Shown piece after piece: positions 37,609 through 47,111 of a DNA stretch of 64,000 nucleotides. Below the pieces are notes generated by a model that worked only from the letters and a program-made list of their open reading frames with translations, had not been told where the DNA came from and searched no databases. Numbering within the stretch: the stretch's first letter is position 1; each line of letters begins with the position of its first letter. A program made the position numbers and the translations under genes. Location of the stretch: NCBI RefSeq assembly GCF_964275005.1, contig NC_092688.1, positions 18,940,403 through 19,004,402 of the forward strand, given 5' to 3'. Source of the stretch: Diadema setosum. Taxonomy: Eukaryota > Echinodermata > Echinoidea > Diadematoida > Diadematidae.

Positions 37609-39711
37609 CGGTCGTGATTTGGCAAAAAGGTGTATGTCTGAAAAATATCATGTTTTTGGTTTTTACCATTTGGGGGGTTTTCGATGCCGAAATTTTCATG
37701 TGACCAACTTTCGTAAGTCATCGATCCTTTGTTTCCGAGATACTTGGGGCTATCTCTGTATCATTTTATCAATTTTCCTGCTTTTGATTAGGCAAAAGGG
37801 TGTATCTTTACATACACCCTTGACGTACAACGACGTACCAGGATAGAGAACTACATGATTTGGCAAAAGGGTGTATCTCTAGATACACCTCTAACCGTGC
37901 ACGCTGGGGAGAGCTTAAAGATTTGGCAGATAGGTGTATCTTTAGATACACCCATCTGCCGAATGAATCATGAATTATAGTTGCGAAGTATGATAAGGCA
38001 GAAAGGTGTATCTTTTATACTCTGTGTATATAATATACTCTGTTATACGTGCTGCTGGCATGTATGTGTACCGTTTCACCGGTCGGTGCGGTGGCGGGCC
38101 ATGCTCCTGACTCAAACTGGCAGCCCGTTGTACTGCAGAAGTTTCTCCTTGTTGCTAGTCGGTGAGTAGATAGAACCTAATATCTAGAAGTTCAAATCTA
38201 ACGTTTGTCCTAGACTTCTATGGCCACTTCTATGCCATTAGATGCGCAGATTCGTAAAATCTAGCATTTCTGTTGAAATGACAGCTTTTCCGGCAAGTGT
38301 GGCTGTGGGATGAGAGTTCTCCACGCTTCAAAATGACAGTGATCCCTGCACTGTCCGTGCTGTGCAGTGCATGTAGAAGCCTGTACATAGTGTAATGGTG
38401 TGCTGTGTGACTGTAAGATCGGCTACCCATTACGCTATGCGTATGGGGCTGTTACCTAACAGACATTTAGTGGCAGTTACGCACAAAGGTCTAGAGAAAG
38501 ATGTGTCCCTGTCTTTGGAAATGATACTTGGATGTACTGCTCAAAGTGCTCAGTGGATGCAAACAGTTAAATGATCCTACCTGAATTTTCACATTTATTG
38601 AATTTATTGCAAAAATTGGGAGCAACATGATAACTGCGTTTTTAAGAATAGATACATGATGTGCAAACAACTGCCTTTTTGTTTGCTAAAGCATTCAGTA
38701 GAGAAAACAAACGAACCTTTTGTCGAAAAAAGGGGCACAAAGCTAGAAATATAATGAATCATCTCATTGGAAGTAGAAGTTTTTGAAAAAAGGGAGGAGA
38801 AGGAAGAAGAAAAATTCTTCAGCTGTAATCCTTAACCATGCATATCCATGAGACCATGTTTTGTTAATATTCAGACTCTAGGGTGAGTTGTAATTTGCGC
38901 ACATTTTTCTATGTTTGATGAACAAATTGTGCATATTGATATTTTTCTTTATTGTTATTTTTTTAAATCTTTTTGTAATAATGAAGTAAAGATTGTCAAG
39001 AGTTAACATTTGATTAGAAATGGTCTCACATACACCCTTCTCCCTACAAAATCTCTGGTATATTTTGTTATCGTTTAATTTGGCAAAACGGTGTATCTCT
39101 ATACATACACCTTTTTGCCAACTTAAATGCACGATTTCTCACGGTGCATGAGAAGATACACCCTTTTGCCAAAATAGCGTGGGTTGCAGTCCCTGTAAAC
39201 GTGATTTGGCAAAAAGGTGTATCTCTATACATACACCTTTTTGCCAAGTTAAATGCATGATTTCTTACGGTGTATGTGAAGATACACCTTTTTGCCAAAA
39301 TAGCGTGGGTCGCAGTCCCTGTAAACGTGATTTGGCAAAAAGGTGTATCTCTATACATACACCTTTTTGCCAAGTTAAATGCATGATTTCTTACGGTGTA
39401 TGTGAAGATACACCTTTTTGCCAAAATAGCGTGGGTCGCAGTCCCTGTAAACGTGATTTGGCAAAAAGGTGTATGTCTCTAAACATGCTAAAAGTGCTAA
39501 TTCTGAAGTATTCTTTAAAGTTAGATGCAAGAAAATTATCAGGAAATGAAATTTGAAGTGTATACTAAATCATGGAATTGAATCCCTGAGCGTTGCACAG
39601 TTTAGGTGGCTTCTACGGTCATGGAAACTGCCAAAACTTTAAAGTCGATTTTCTCGGCTTTGTAGTCGCTGTAAAACGGCAGACATACACCTTTTTGCCA
39701 AATCACGACCG
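37609..39711. mobile_element. 2.1-kb non-autonomous TIR element with hairpin modules, inside the LTR
   Basis: Perfect 32-bp terminal inverted repeats beginning CGGTCGTGATTTGGCAAAAA, flanked by AGGT (37605-37608 and 39712-39715). The uninterrupted right LTR at 51233-51245 has AGGT once, confirming the insertion. The TIR core GGCAAAAAGGTGTAT is repeated internally about ten times, often as perfect small palindromes around ATACAT or CTAGA. No transposase ORF. A 4-bp duplication is compatible with several superfamilies, so I leave it unassigned. Confidence 0.88.
39077..39480. repeat. Tandem 126-bp hairpin units in the 2.1-kb element
   Basis: Three full units and part of a fourth start at 39077, 39203, 39329 and 39455. 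Each has GGCAAAAAGGTGTATCTC, a short loop, its complement, a TTAAATGCATGATTTCTTAC spacer, another inverted core and GCAGTCCCTGTAAACGTGA. The array yields repetitive open frames on both strands that are not genes. Confidence 0.88.
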
Positions 39712-41960
39712 AGGTAAACCACGCCTTGCCAACAACATAACTTCCTTATTTGTCAGCAGAACTACAGAGAGAGGTTGTTGAGGGAGATTAACTAGAATCT
39801 ATTCATAACAAACACTGACCAATCAGAAAGTTCCTTTTATAAGTGCCTAATCGACCCTGAATGCCACTATCATACTGAATGTGCAATTGGTTGAAAGTGC
39901 GTACATGCAAATGAGCTAACTGACTTGACCGCCAAACAGTCCTACTAAGCCATTACTACTAGCACTCGAATACAGTGAGTCTCGTGATTTTGCACTAAAA
40001 TCTCCTGTTTCAACAAGACTTCTATGCCAAGTTTCTAACAATCTCATCATTCAAGCATTCAGCATAATATAGGTGAGTTGATAATTCGATATTTAGTGTC
40101 TTTGTGCATAATCGTGACTGTCAGAATAGCTAGTGTTGATATTTAAATACCACGAGTCAGCTGTGCACGTTTCAGTCATTGCACCACAACACTCCATACA
40201 GCGACAATTTCTCCACACGTGTTTCCAGCACACACACAGTCAGACTGGCATGCTAAGCATTCACAACCACTCTCGAGCGTAAGGTCAACAGGCCTAACTG
40301 TCATGTACATTTCACTTGTAAATTGCGGCACCCTCATTCTGGCATTCCTACAGTGCATCCTAACTACTAGTAATCCCTTCTCTCTCAGTCACAAAGTTCT
40401 TATCAAACTGATTACTTCAACTGGCTCGAGCGTCGATGACGGGTTCGTTTGTCCACAGTATATGGACGCGGTCGTGGGATGATGGTCTTGTTATACTGCT
40501 ACTCTCGATTACTCCACACATCACAACTGCAACCACAGATCACTAAACAGACTTGCAGTCATTCGTCACACAACACTTGACTTTCTTCGTAACTTAGTCT
40601 GTTCAAGCAGGAATTGAATTCACAACAACACTGAACGTTTAATTCCAAACTTCTATGTACATTGTCGCAAAGTGTGATTACATGTAATACTCTGACGGTC
40701 TGTACACTTTACAGTATTGTACAGTTCAAACATTTACACACGGATTGTTTCCATTTTAGAAAATCTAGTATTGATACTTATACTCTGTCCCCCAATTCTT
40801 ATATTATTACCTTTTTAGGAGAAGTATGAGTGCGTTTCTTTACTTACAGGCATGTTCATACTGACTTAATTACTACTAGACCACTTTTCTAATGAAGTGC
40901 TAATATTACTAATGTTACACTCTGTGTGAACTTAGATTCTATCAACTTTTGGTTATAGATTCTACTTATAGTGTCTTTAACTGAAATTGAATTACCGGTT
41001 CTCCATTCTAGATGTTACTTAGCTCTGTTCCTGGCATTTGTCTCCAAATCTAGACTGCAAGCAGTCTTCCTTGGTTTTCTCCTTTATAAAGCACGGCTCA
41101 ATAAAATACGCAAACAACAAGAATAAATAACACGCGTCTTTCTACTAGTCTCATGACACTATCCGGATCTCACCCCGCCGGGATTTTAACCAGCACACAC
41201 TCCACAGATACATTTCTAGGCCCTGTCAACAGTTCCTTGCAAGTTCTGCACTCACTCTGTCGGTGTCAGACCCTGCAACCTAGGTATCTCACTACCCGGT
41301 ACTCGGTGATAGCATAGACATCAAGTGGGTCACACTCCTACCTATCACTGGTGGGACACAAACACCGCTTTAAAATAACCATCTTCTGACACTAAATCAG
41401 CACCTCGACCGTTACTGTGCACTAGTCAGGCCTGCCCTAGGCACACTCGATTTTGACACTTGTTAAATTTACTAAAAGTAATGAGTGAAAGGACAGAAAC
41501 ACAAGGAGGGAAAAGGGGGGGGGGGGGGAAGAGGAAAGAACAGCAGCTTGCCATGACCACATCACGCTAGGAGTAGGACATCAATTGCCAGATTGCAGCT
41601 AAGCCCTTGTAGTTTCAGCATCATCGAGACTCGACCTTCAGCTAAAGCGTCAAACTTGTCTTTCATCTCGAACCCAGTCTCCGACACTGCAAACATCACA
41701 ACTGCTGGTTTGGCATGGTAACACGTCACTCATCAAGCTGTAGAATCTGCCGTCAGTCTTTCGCCTCATCAGGGAATGAAAGGGAAGAGGGGGGGGGGGG
41801 GGGAGGGGGAAGGGGAAGGGAATCTGCCCAACACTCATCACAACCTACACATGTCTATATCTATAACCTATTCGGTATTCAAATACAAAGAGCATGGTAC
41901 CACCTCATGTCTTCATAAGATGTTAAACTACAATCCACTGCACATCACATTGTCATCATA

Positions 41961-42640
41961 AAATATTCTAAGTTCGCACTTCTCTTGAAAAATTTCTAAG
42001 TGCTGACACTGTCAAAAATTTCTAAGTCACACTTCTCTTAAAAATTTCTAAGTGCTGACACTGTCAAAAATTTCTAAGTCACACTTCTCTTAGAATGACT
42101 AAGTGCTGACTAGCGACACCATAAGATATTCTAAGTTCACACTTCCCTTGAAAAAAATTTCTAAGTGCTGACACTGTCAAATATTTCTAAGTCACACTTT
42201 TCTTAAAAAAAATTTCTAAGTGCTGACACTGTCAAAAATTTCTAAGTCACACTTCTCTTAAAAATTTCTAAGTGCTGACACTGTCAAAAATTTCTAAGTC
42301 ACACTTCTCTTAGAATGACTAAGTGCTGACTAGTGACACCATAAAATATTCTAAGTTCACACTTCCCTTGAAAAATTTCTAAGTGCTGACACTGTCAAAT
42401 ATTTCTAAGTCACACTTCTCTCAAAAATTTCTAAGTGCTGACACTGTCAAAAATTTCTAGGTCACACTTCTCTTAGAATGACTAAGTGCTGACTAGTGAC
42501 ACCATAAAATATTCTAAGTTCACACTTCCCTTGAAAAATTTCTAAGTCACACTTCTCTAAAAAAAAATTTCTAAGTGCTGACACTGTCAAATATTTGTAA
42601 GTCACACTTCTCTTAAAATGACTAAGTCTCAACAAGTGTC
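41961..42640. repeat. LTR-internal tandem repeat, left LTR
   Basis: Units of ~45-60 bp with AATTTCTAAGTGCTGACACT and TCTAAGTCACACTTCTCTT, arranged in longer blocks that include GACTAGTGACACCATAAAAT. One unit more than in the right LTR. It lies in the presumed R-U5 (transcribed) part of the LTR. Confidence 0.88.
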
Positions 42641-43318
42641 TCATACAAAAGCAGAACTAACAGTTAGATTCTAGACGACACCAACTAGAATCCTAACACA
42701 GTTTAAATTCCAAACACTAGTTGCCAATCTGGGTAAAATTCTAGCAACAAACTGGATAACAACTTGGGTAACAACAATAATTAGACTGAGTCTATTCCTA
42801 GGAGACATCGTTCATGACCCCCTATCCCAGGGTCCCAGACCCTGCATTGCATCATCGCCATCTCTCTGTTTAGCAAAGAAAAATAACATCCTCTCTTAAT
42901 AAATTTGCCTAAGAGACTGTGAGCATGTAAGAAAAATATTCTCAAACAATTGATACTCCATACTTGTCCCTACTCTATTGAGAAGCAGAGTTATTTTCGC
43001 CTAAGTCAATGGGAAAGAAACCCTAAATTCGCTATCCATCTTCTTAATAAAATTGTTTCCAATTTCCCTAACTAAGAAGACCATCACAAATATTTTCTAA
43101 GTATTTGTTTATATCCTCATATCTCAGTTTATAAGTTCTAACCATGCTAACAACATTATAGGGACTTAGAGAATTTTAGACTTACGATTGCTCTAACTTT
43201 ATAGCCTCAGACTTTATCAGATCACAAATGTAGCATCAACAAGACATCAAGGATGTACAGGGTCAAGATCATCAACGAAATTCTCAGCCAGGGTAAAATT
43301 TCAAGCTTCCCGGGCCCC

Positions 43319-43326
43319 CTTTTATA
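43319..43326 (-). promoter_or_regulatory. TATA box, 3' LTR copy
   Basis: TATAAAAG on the - strand in the left LTR, same context as in the 5' LTR. Confidence 0.6.
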
Positions 43327-44268
43327 CCCCTTGACCCGGAGTCCTAAAGTGCAGACAATACGCCTCTGAACGCTGATTGGCTAAAAGTTTTTACGTCACG
43401 CACAGCGGCAAATTCAATTGGGAAGTACACTGCAGCGACCATTGTTCGCCGGGGAATTAACCTGGATACAACAAAAATTACACTCTCATCTTTGGACATT
43501 ACACTTCCAAAGCAAATTCTGGCTATTCACCAACTTATTTCTCTTCAGTATAAAAGGTAAGCAGTGAAATTACACATTTCTTAATGCCATTTCTCGTACG
43601 TGAATACACTCGATCTTACCTCAGTCCCACATGTACAATTCTATGTTTTCTGACTGAGCTATAATTAGCACACAGGTTTCGCCGTTGCCGGTTGATTTTA
43701 GACTTGACAGTAAAACCACATAGTCTCATTTTATACCTGTGAAAACATTAAAATGACTTAAGTTTCTTCCAAAATCCAATCTTTTCTACCAAAAAGATCT
43801 ACAAGAGCCAAAACCTATGTCCTAAATTCTGAATTCGTCTGTTGACATTCTGTGATACGGTAACTACGCCATACACTGTGCAATTGTCTATATAGCCTAG
43901 CTAGCGTCTACACATTGTCATTTACGTGTGCATCCTGCTAGTCTTCTATCATCACTGTTCATTGTTTATTACACATATTCTTCAATAAAATCTTCCTTAC
44001 TATAATATTCATTTTGTGTAAAAAGCCTCAATTTCGTTGTTTTATATTTCCCAGAATTTTGTTCACATTCCAATGTTCAACGTTAACAATTTTGAAAAAA
44101 AATTATCAAAACATTGCCTGTATCCAAAGACAATATCAACATTGCTGTTCTCATTATGTACTACATGTATTGTATTGTATTGTATTGTATTTTTATTTTA
44201 TTTTATTTTATTTATTTATTTATTTTTTTTTTTTTGGGGGGGGGGGGAATAACAGCGTTTTCCTCACA

Positions 44269-44284
44269 CTATCCCCCTCCTCGA
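44269..44284 (-). promoter_or_regulatory. Polypurine tract
   Basis: The - strand reads GAGGAGGGGGATAG directly against the 3' LTR (TGTGAGG). Position and composition fit the plus-strand primer of an LTR retrotransposon. Confidence 0.8.
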
Positions 44285-44479
44285 CAATCACTGTCCCAGT
44301 GATTATTACCACCACTTTTAAATCTACAGATCCCAATAATAACTTTTAATATCTTCCTGAATGAGCAGAATTAATAAAGTTCCTACTCATATCCTACAAC
44401 ACCAATATATGACATATGTTACATATATCTACACTTATTTACAACAACAACAGTAACTATATACAGTTCATATCACACT

Positions 44480-45469
44480 CTATTCTTCTTTCACTTCACA
44501 CAGGTCTGATTCTGGGTGAACAATATCCACTGTCTCTCTCAGGAGCCGGGTCTGTCCATGTGCTGTCACATAAACCTTGCTCCTGATTTCGATGCGAGTG
44601 ATTACGCGGATCCCCACACACGGCTTTTTCAGAAGAATGGTTAGTTCATCATCGCTGTCGTCCCGCAGATCAATAGTGCGCTTCCTCGATGTCTCTGTAC
44701 TGGGCTTTGCTGGGGTGCTGTCTCCATTCTCAACGTTGCCATCGTCATCGCTAGAGTTGCCGCCAGCGTCGTCATCATTCTTAGCACTTCCATCGTCATC
44801 ACTACAGTTGCTGCCAGCGTCGTCATCATTCTTAACGCTGCAATCGTCATCACTACAGTTGCTGCCAGAGTCGCTGTCAGAGTCGTCGTGGCTGCTGCCC
44901 TCATCACTGGAGTCACCATCACTGAAGATCTCCTCCCACTCGCCTTCATCTTCCACTTCAACCGTTGTTACTTTTTCTTCATTTCCCTTGCTTAGCTCCT
45001 CCTTCTCTTCCTCGTCTCTCCTTTCCTCCTTCTTCTCTTCTTTGTCTCTCCTTTCCTTCTTCTCTTCCTTGTCTCTCCTTTCCTCCATCTTCTCTTCTTT
45101 GTCTCTCCTTTCCTTCTTCTCTTCCTTGTCTCTCCTTTCCTCCTTCTTCTCTTCCTTGTCTCTCCTTTCCTTCTTCTCTTCCTTGTCTCGCCTTTCCTTC
45201 TTTGTTATCCGCTCCCCCCTCAACTCGACCTGGGACCTATTCTTCATCCAGTTTTTGCGATACGTCTCGCTAGCGACACCATACTGGATGGTGGGCAGCC
45301 TTCGATGGGGATGGTGTGTTCCATGGTGGAGATCGAGCGCTCGCTGATTCTCCACCTCCCTCCCACAGATCCTACATCTCCCCGTTATGGTTGTCTCATG
45401 ATGATTGTTTAGATGTTGGCGATACACCTCCCACGTGTTGTAGTATGATGAACAGAAACGGCACTTCAT
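44480..45469 (-). CDS. ORF4: C2H2 zinc-finger protein with charged repeats, in env position of the retrotransposon
   Basis: 329 residues, intact. Two classical C2H2 fingers: C3-C6-H19-H23 and C32-C35-H48-H52. Residues ~87-157 are about seven tandem copies of ERRDKEEKK, likely a charged single helix or coiled coil. Residues ~190-250 are acidic, with three ~18-residue repeats of the NCSDDDGSxKNDDDAG type. SRKR at 261-264 may be a nuclear signal. No signal peptide or membrane segment, so it is not an envelope protein. The ATG follows a strong 3' splice-site-like sequence (ttgcttcacag) ending at 45470, suggesting expression from a spliced RNA. Lies 54 bp after the integrase ORF and ahead of the polypurine tract. 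DNA or RNA binding is likely from the fingers; the actual role is unknown. Confidence 0.85.
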   Translation of the reverse strand: MKCRFCSSYYNTWEVYRQHLNNHHETTITGRCRICGREVENQRALDLHHGTHHPHRRLPTIQYGVASETYRKNWMKNRSQVELRGERITKKERRDKEEKKERRDKEEKKEERRDKEEKKERRDKEEKMEERRDKEEKKERRDKEEKKEERRDEEEKEELSKGNEEKVTTVEVEDEGEWEEIFSDGDSSDEGSSHDDSDSDSGSNCSDDDCSVKNDDDAGSNCSDDDGSAKNDDDAGGNSSDDDGNVENGDSTPAKPSTETSRKRTIDLRDDSDDELTILLKKPCVGIRVITRIEIRSKVYVTAHGQTRLLRETVDIVHPESDLCEVKEE

Positions 45470-45502
45470 CTGTGAAGCAATCAGGTGGGTAGAAACAAAA
45501 CA
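45470..45502 (-). promoter_or_regulatory. Candidate 3' splice site before ORF4
   Basis: The - strand has a pyrimidine-rich tract (ttgtttctaccc...) ending TTGCTTCACAG directly before the ORF4 ATG. This parallels the spliced env arrangement of retroviruses. Confidence 0.5.
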
Positions 45503-45522
45503 AATATGATCTGGTTAGTCAT

Positions 45523-47049
45523 TCACTCATCATCCTTTCTAAATCTTAGTGGAGGCAGTCTAACTCTATGGGGATTGCGTCTCACGTCAGTCTCATCAAG
45601 CCAATTCTTGCGGGGGGAACCATCATAGGTCTTAAGTCTATTAACGTGTACCACTTTTGGTGCGGTCCTCTGTGACTGTTGGATACGATACACTACTTCA
45701 GACAGTTTACTGGTTACAAGGTACGGACCCAGCCACTTCATCATCAACTTAGGTGATAGACCTCTTCTCCTCTGGATACTTTGCAACCAAACCCAGTCAC
45801 CCTTCTTGAATGTACGCATCACAGTGTTTCTGTCATACATCTGTTTCTGCTTAGAAGCTGCTAACTTCAGTTTTGATCTCGCATTCTCATGTGCATCTTG
45901 TAGCGAACATCTTAACCTGTATGCATAATCATCTTTGTCATTTTCATCATCAGGTGTTGGTGATTCTATCGTCAAATCTACCGGAAGAGTGGTTTCCCTT
46001 CCCAACATCATCATAGAGGGAGTTTCATCAGTCGACGATTGGATTGACGTTCGATAGGCCATCATAGCGAATGGTATCCTCTCATCCCAGTCTCTCTGAT
46101 GACGATCAGGGTCAAGTGACGCAGCTAGTGTAGTCGTCAAAGTGCGGTTGAATCGCTCAACGAAGCCGTCTCCCTTAGGATGGTAAGGACAAGTTCGGGT
46201 TTTCTTCACTCCTAACATCTTACATACTTCCTTCATCAGTGTGGACTCAAAGTTGCGTCCCTGGTCAGTGTGTAACTCTTTGGGTATCCCAAATCGACAA
46301 ATGAATTCCTCAACAAAGACCTTAGCAACCGTCACAGCTTCTTGGTTAGGAATGGCAAAGGCTTCAATCCATTTAGTAAAGTAATCTCCGATGACAAGCA
46401 CATAGACATTCCCTCTATCAGTCTTAGGTAGGGGTCCCATGATATCCATCGCAACACGCTCTAATGGGGCTCCAACTCCATATTGCTGCAAAGGGGCAAG
46501 AAGTCTCTTGGGCGGATTCTTCATCATGGCACAAGTGTTGCATTTTCTCACCCATGACCTCACATCACCTGCAAGTCCTACCCAATAATACCTCTGCTGT
46601 ACTTTGTGAAGCAACTTATGTACCCCTAAGTGTCCAGCTGTTGGAGAATTATGCAATTCCATCAAAATCTCTGGTCGTAGTGTACGAGGGAGAACAAGTT
46701 TCCAAGTCACATCACTACCATCAACAGACTCCCATTTTCTCATCAATACCCCATCTCGCACTGCAAGTAAATCCCAGTTCACCCAATAGGTTTTCACTGC
46801 AGAGGAAAGGGCAGACACTTCTTTCCATTCTGGCTTCACATCATTTGTCTCTTTCCATCTCAACACATGTTTGATGTCAGCATCTTGCTGCTGTGCTCGT
46901 CTAATTCTCTCAAACGTCACAGAGGGAAGCAAAGTAATTGCAGCAACTCTCTCTGTCAACTCATCTACATCAAAAGCTGTATTCTCAGCCATCATCCATG
47001 AATAACTTGTACCTAAGTAAGAAACAACAACAACAACACTAAAATTCAA
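45523..47049 (-). CDS. Integrase (pol C-terminal part) in its own ORF
   Basis: Joins retrotransposon cDNA to host DNA. HHCC zinc-binding domain: H133, H140, C170, C173. Catalytic DDE triad D202, D262, E298 with the canonical 35-residue spacing between D and E. GPY/F module at 441-443 (KWLGPYLV) in the C-terminal domain. Intact. In most Ty3/Gypsy elements integrase continues the RT-RNase H frame; here it is in another frame and starts after the stop of that ORF. The first ~15 codons translate a TTG-rich pyrimidine tract ending in an AG (47013-47014), so the real start is probably the Met pair at codons 19-20 (46995/46992), reached by splicing, or fused to pol through an intron. A simple frameshift mutation or assembly error is the alternative. 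Confidence 0.93.
   Translation of the reverse strand: MNFSVVVVVSYLGTSYSWMMAENTAFDVDELTERVAAITLLPSVTFERIRRAQQQDADIKHVLRWKETNDVKPEWKEVSALSSAVKTYWVNWDLLAVRDGVLMRKWESVDGSDVTWKLVLPRTLRPEILMELHNSPTAGHLGVHKLLHKVQQRYYWVGLAGDVRSWVRKCNTCAMMKNPPKRLLAPLQQYGVGAPLERVAMDIMGPLPKTDRGNVYVLVIGDYFTKWIEAFAIPNQEAVTVAKVFVEEFICRFGIPKELHTDQGRNFESTLMKEVCKMLGVKKTRTCPYHPKGDGFVERFNRTLTTTLAASLDPDRHQRDWDERIPFAMMAYRTSIQSSTDETPSMMMLGRETTLPVDLTIESPTPDDENDKDDYAYRLRCSLQDAHENARSKLKLAASKQKQMYDRNTVMRTFKKGDWVWLQSIQRRRGLSPKLMMKWLGPYLVTSKLSEVVYRIQQSQRTAPKVVHVNRLKTYDGSPRKNWLDETDVRRNPHRVRLPPLRFRKDDE
47012..47045 (-). promoter_or_regulatory. Candidate 3' splice site before integrase
   Basis: The - strand reads (TTG)n-TTTCTTACTTAG then GTACAAG, a good pyrimidine tract and AG just upstream of the integrase Met codons. 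Confidence 0.45.
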
Positions 47050-47111
47050 ATGTCTGAAACTTCAATAACTTCGTAGTTTACTCCACCATTTCAATTAACT
47101 ACTCGACACGC

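Larger units (their letters stand above)
37434..44268 (-). repeat. 3' LTR (left copy), interrupted at 37609-39711
   Basis: Starts TGTAACGGTATTTGATC and ends TTTTCCTCACA. It matches the right LTR throughout apart from the inserted element and one extra internal repeat unit; ~4.73 kb without the insertion. It contains the same TATA box (43319-43326, - strand). Confidence 0.92.

Noticed and set aside
39068..39556. Repetitive ORFs on both strands (CQITFTGTATHAILAK-type and its antisense)
   Set aside because: They are translations of the 126-bp hairpin array in a non-autonomous element.
40219..40482. 87-codon frame in the left LTR, repeated at 51739-52002
   Set aside because: Inside LTR sequence, no recognised domain, and on the strand opposite to the element's genes.
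41961..42640. CRISPR-like regularly spaced repeats
   Set aside because: The spacers are themselves repeats of the same array, and the block lies within an LTR of a eukaryotic element.
44577..45347. 256-codon Ser/Leu-rich frame on the + strand
   Set aside because: It is antisense to the zinc-finger ORF; the Ser-Leu composition results from reading Glu-Lys-Arg repeat codons backwards.
44480..45469. Envelope-like gene in the retrotransposon
   Set aside because: The ORF in env position has zinc fingers and no signal peptide, membrane segment or cleavage site.
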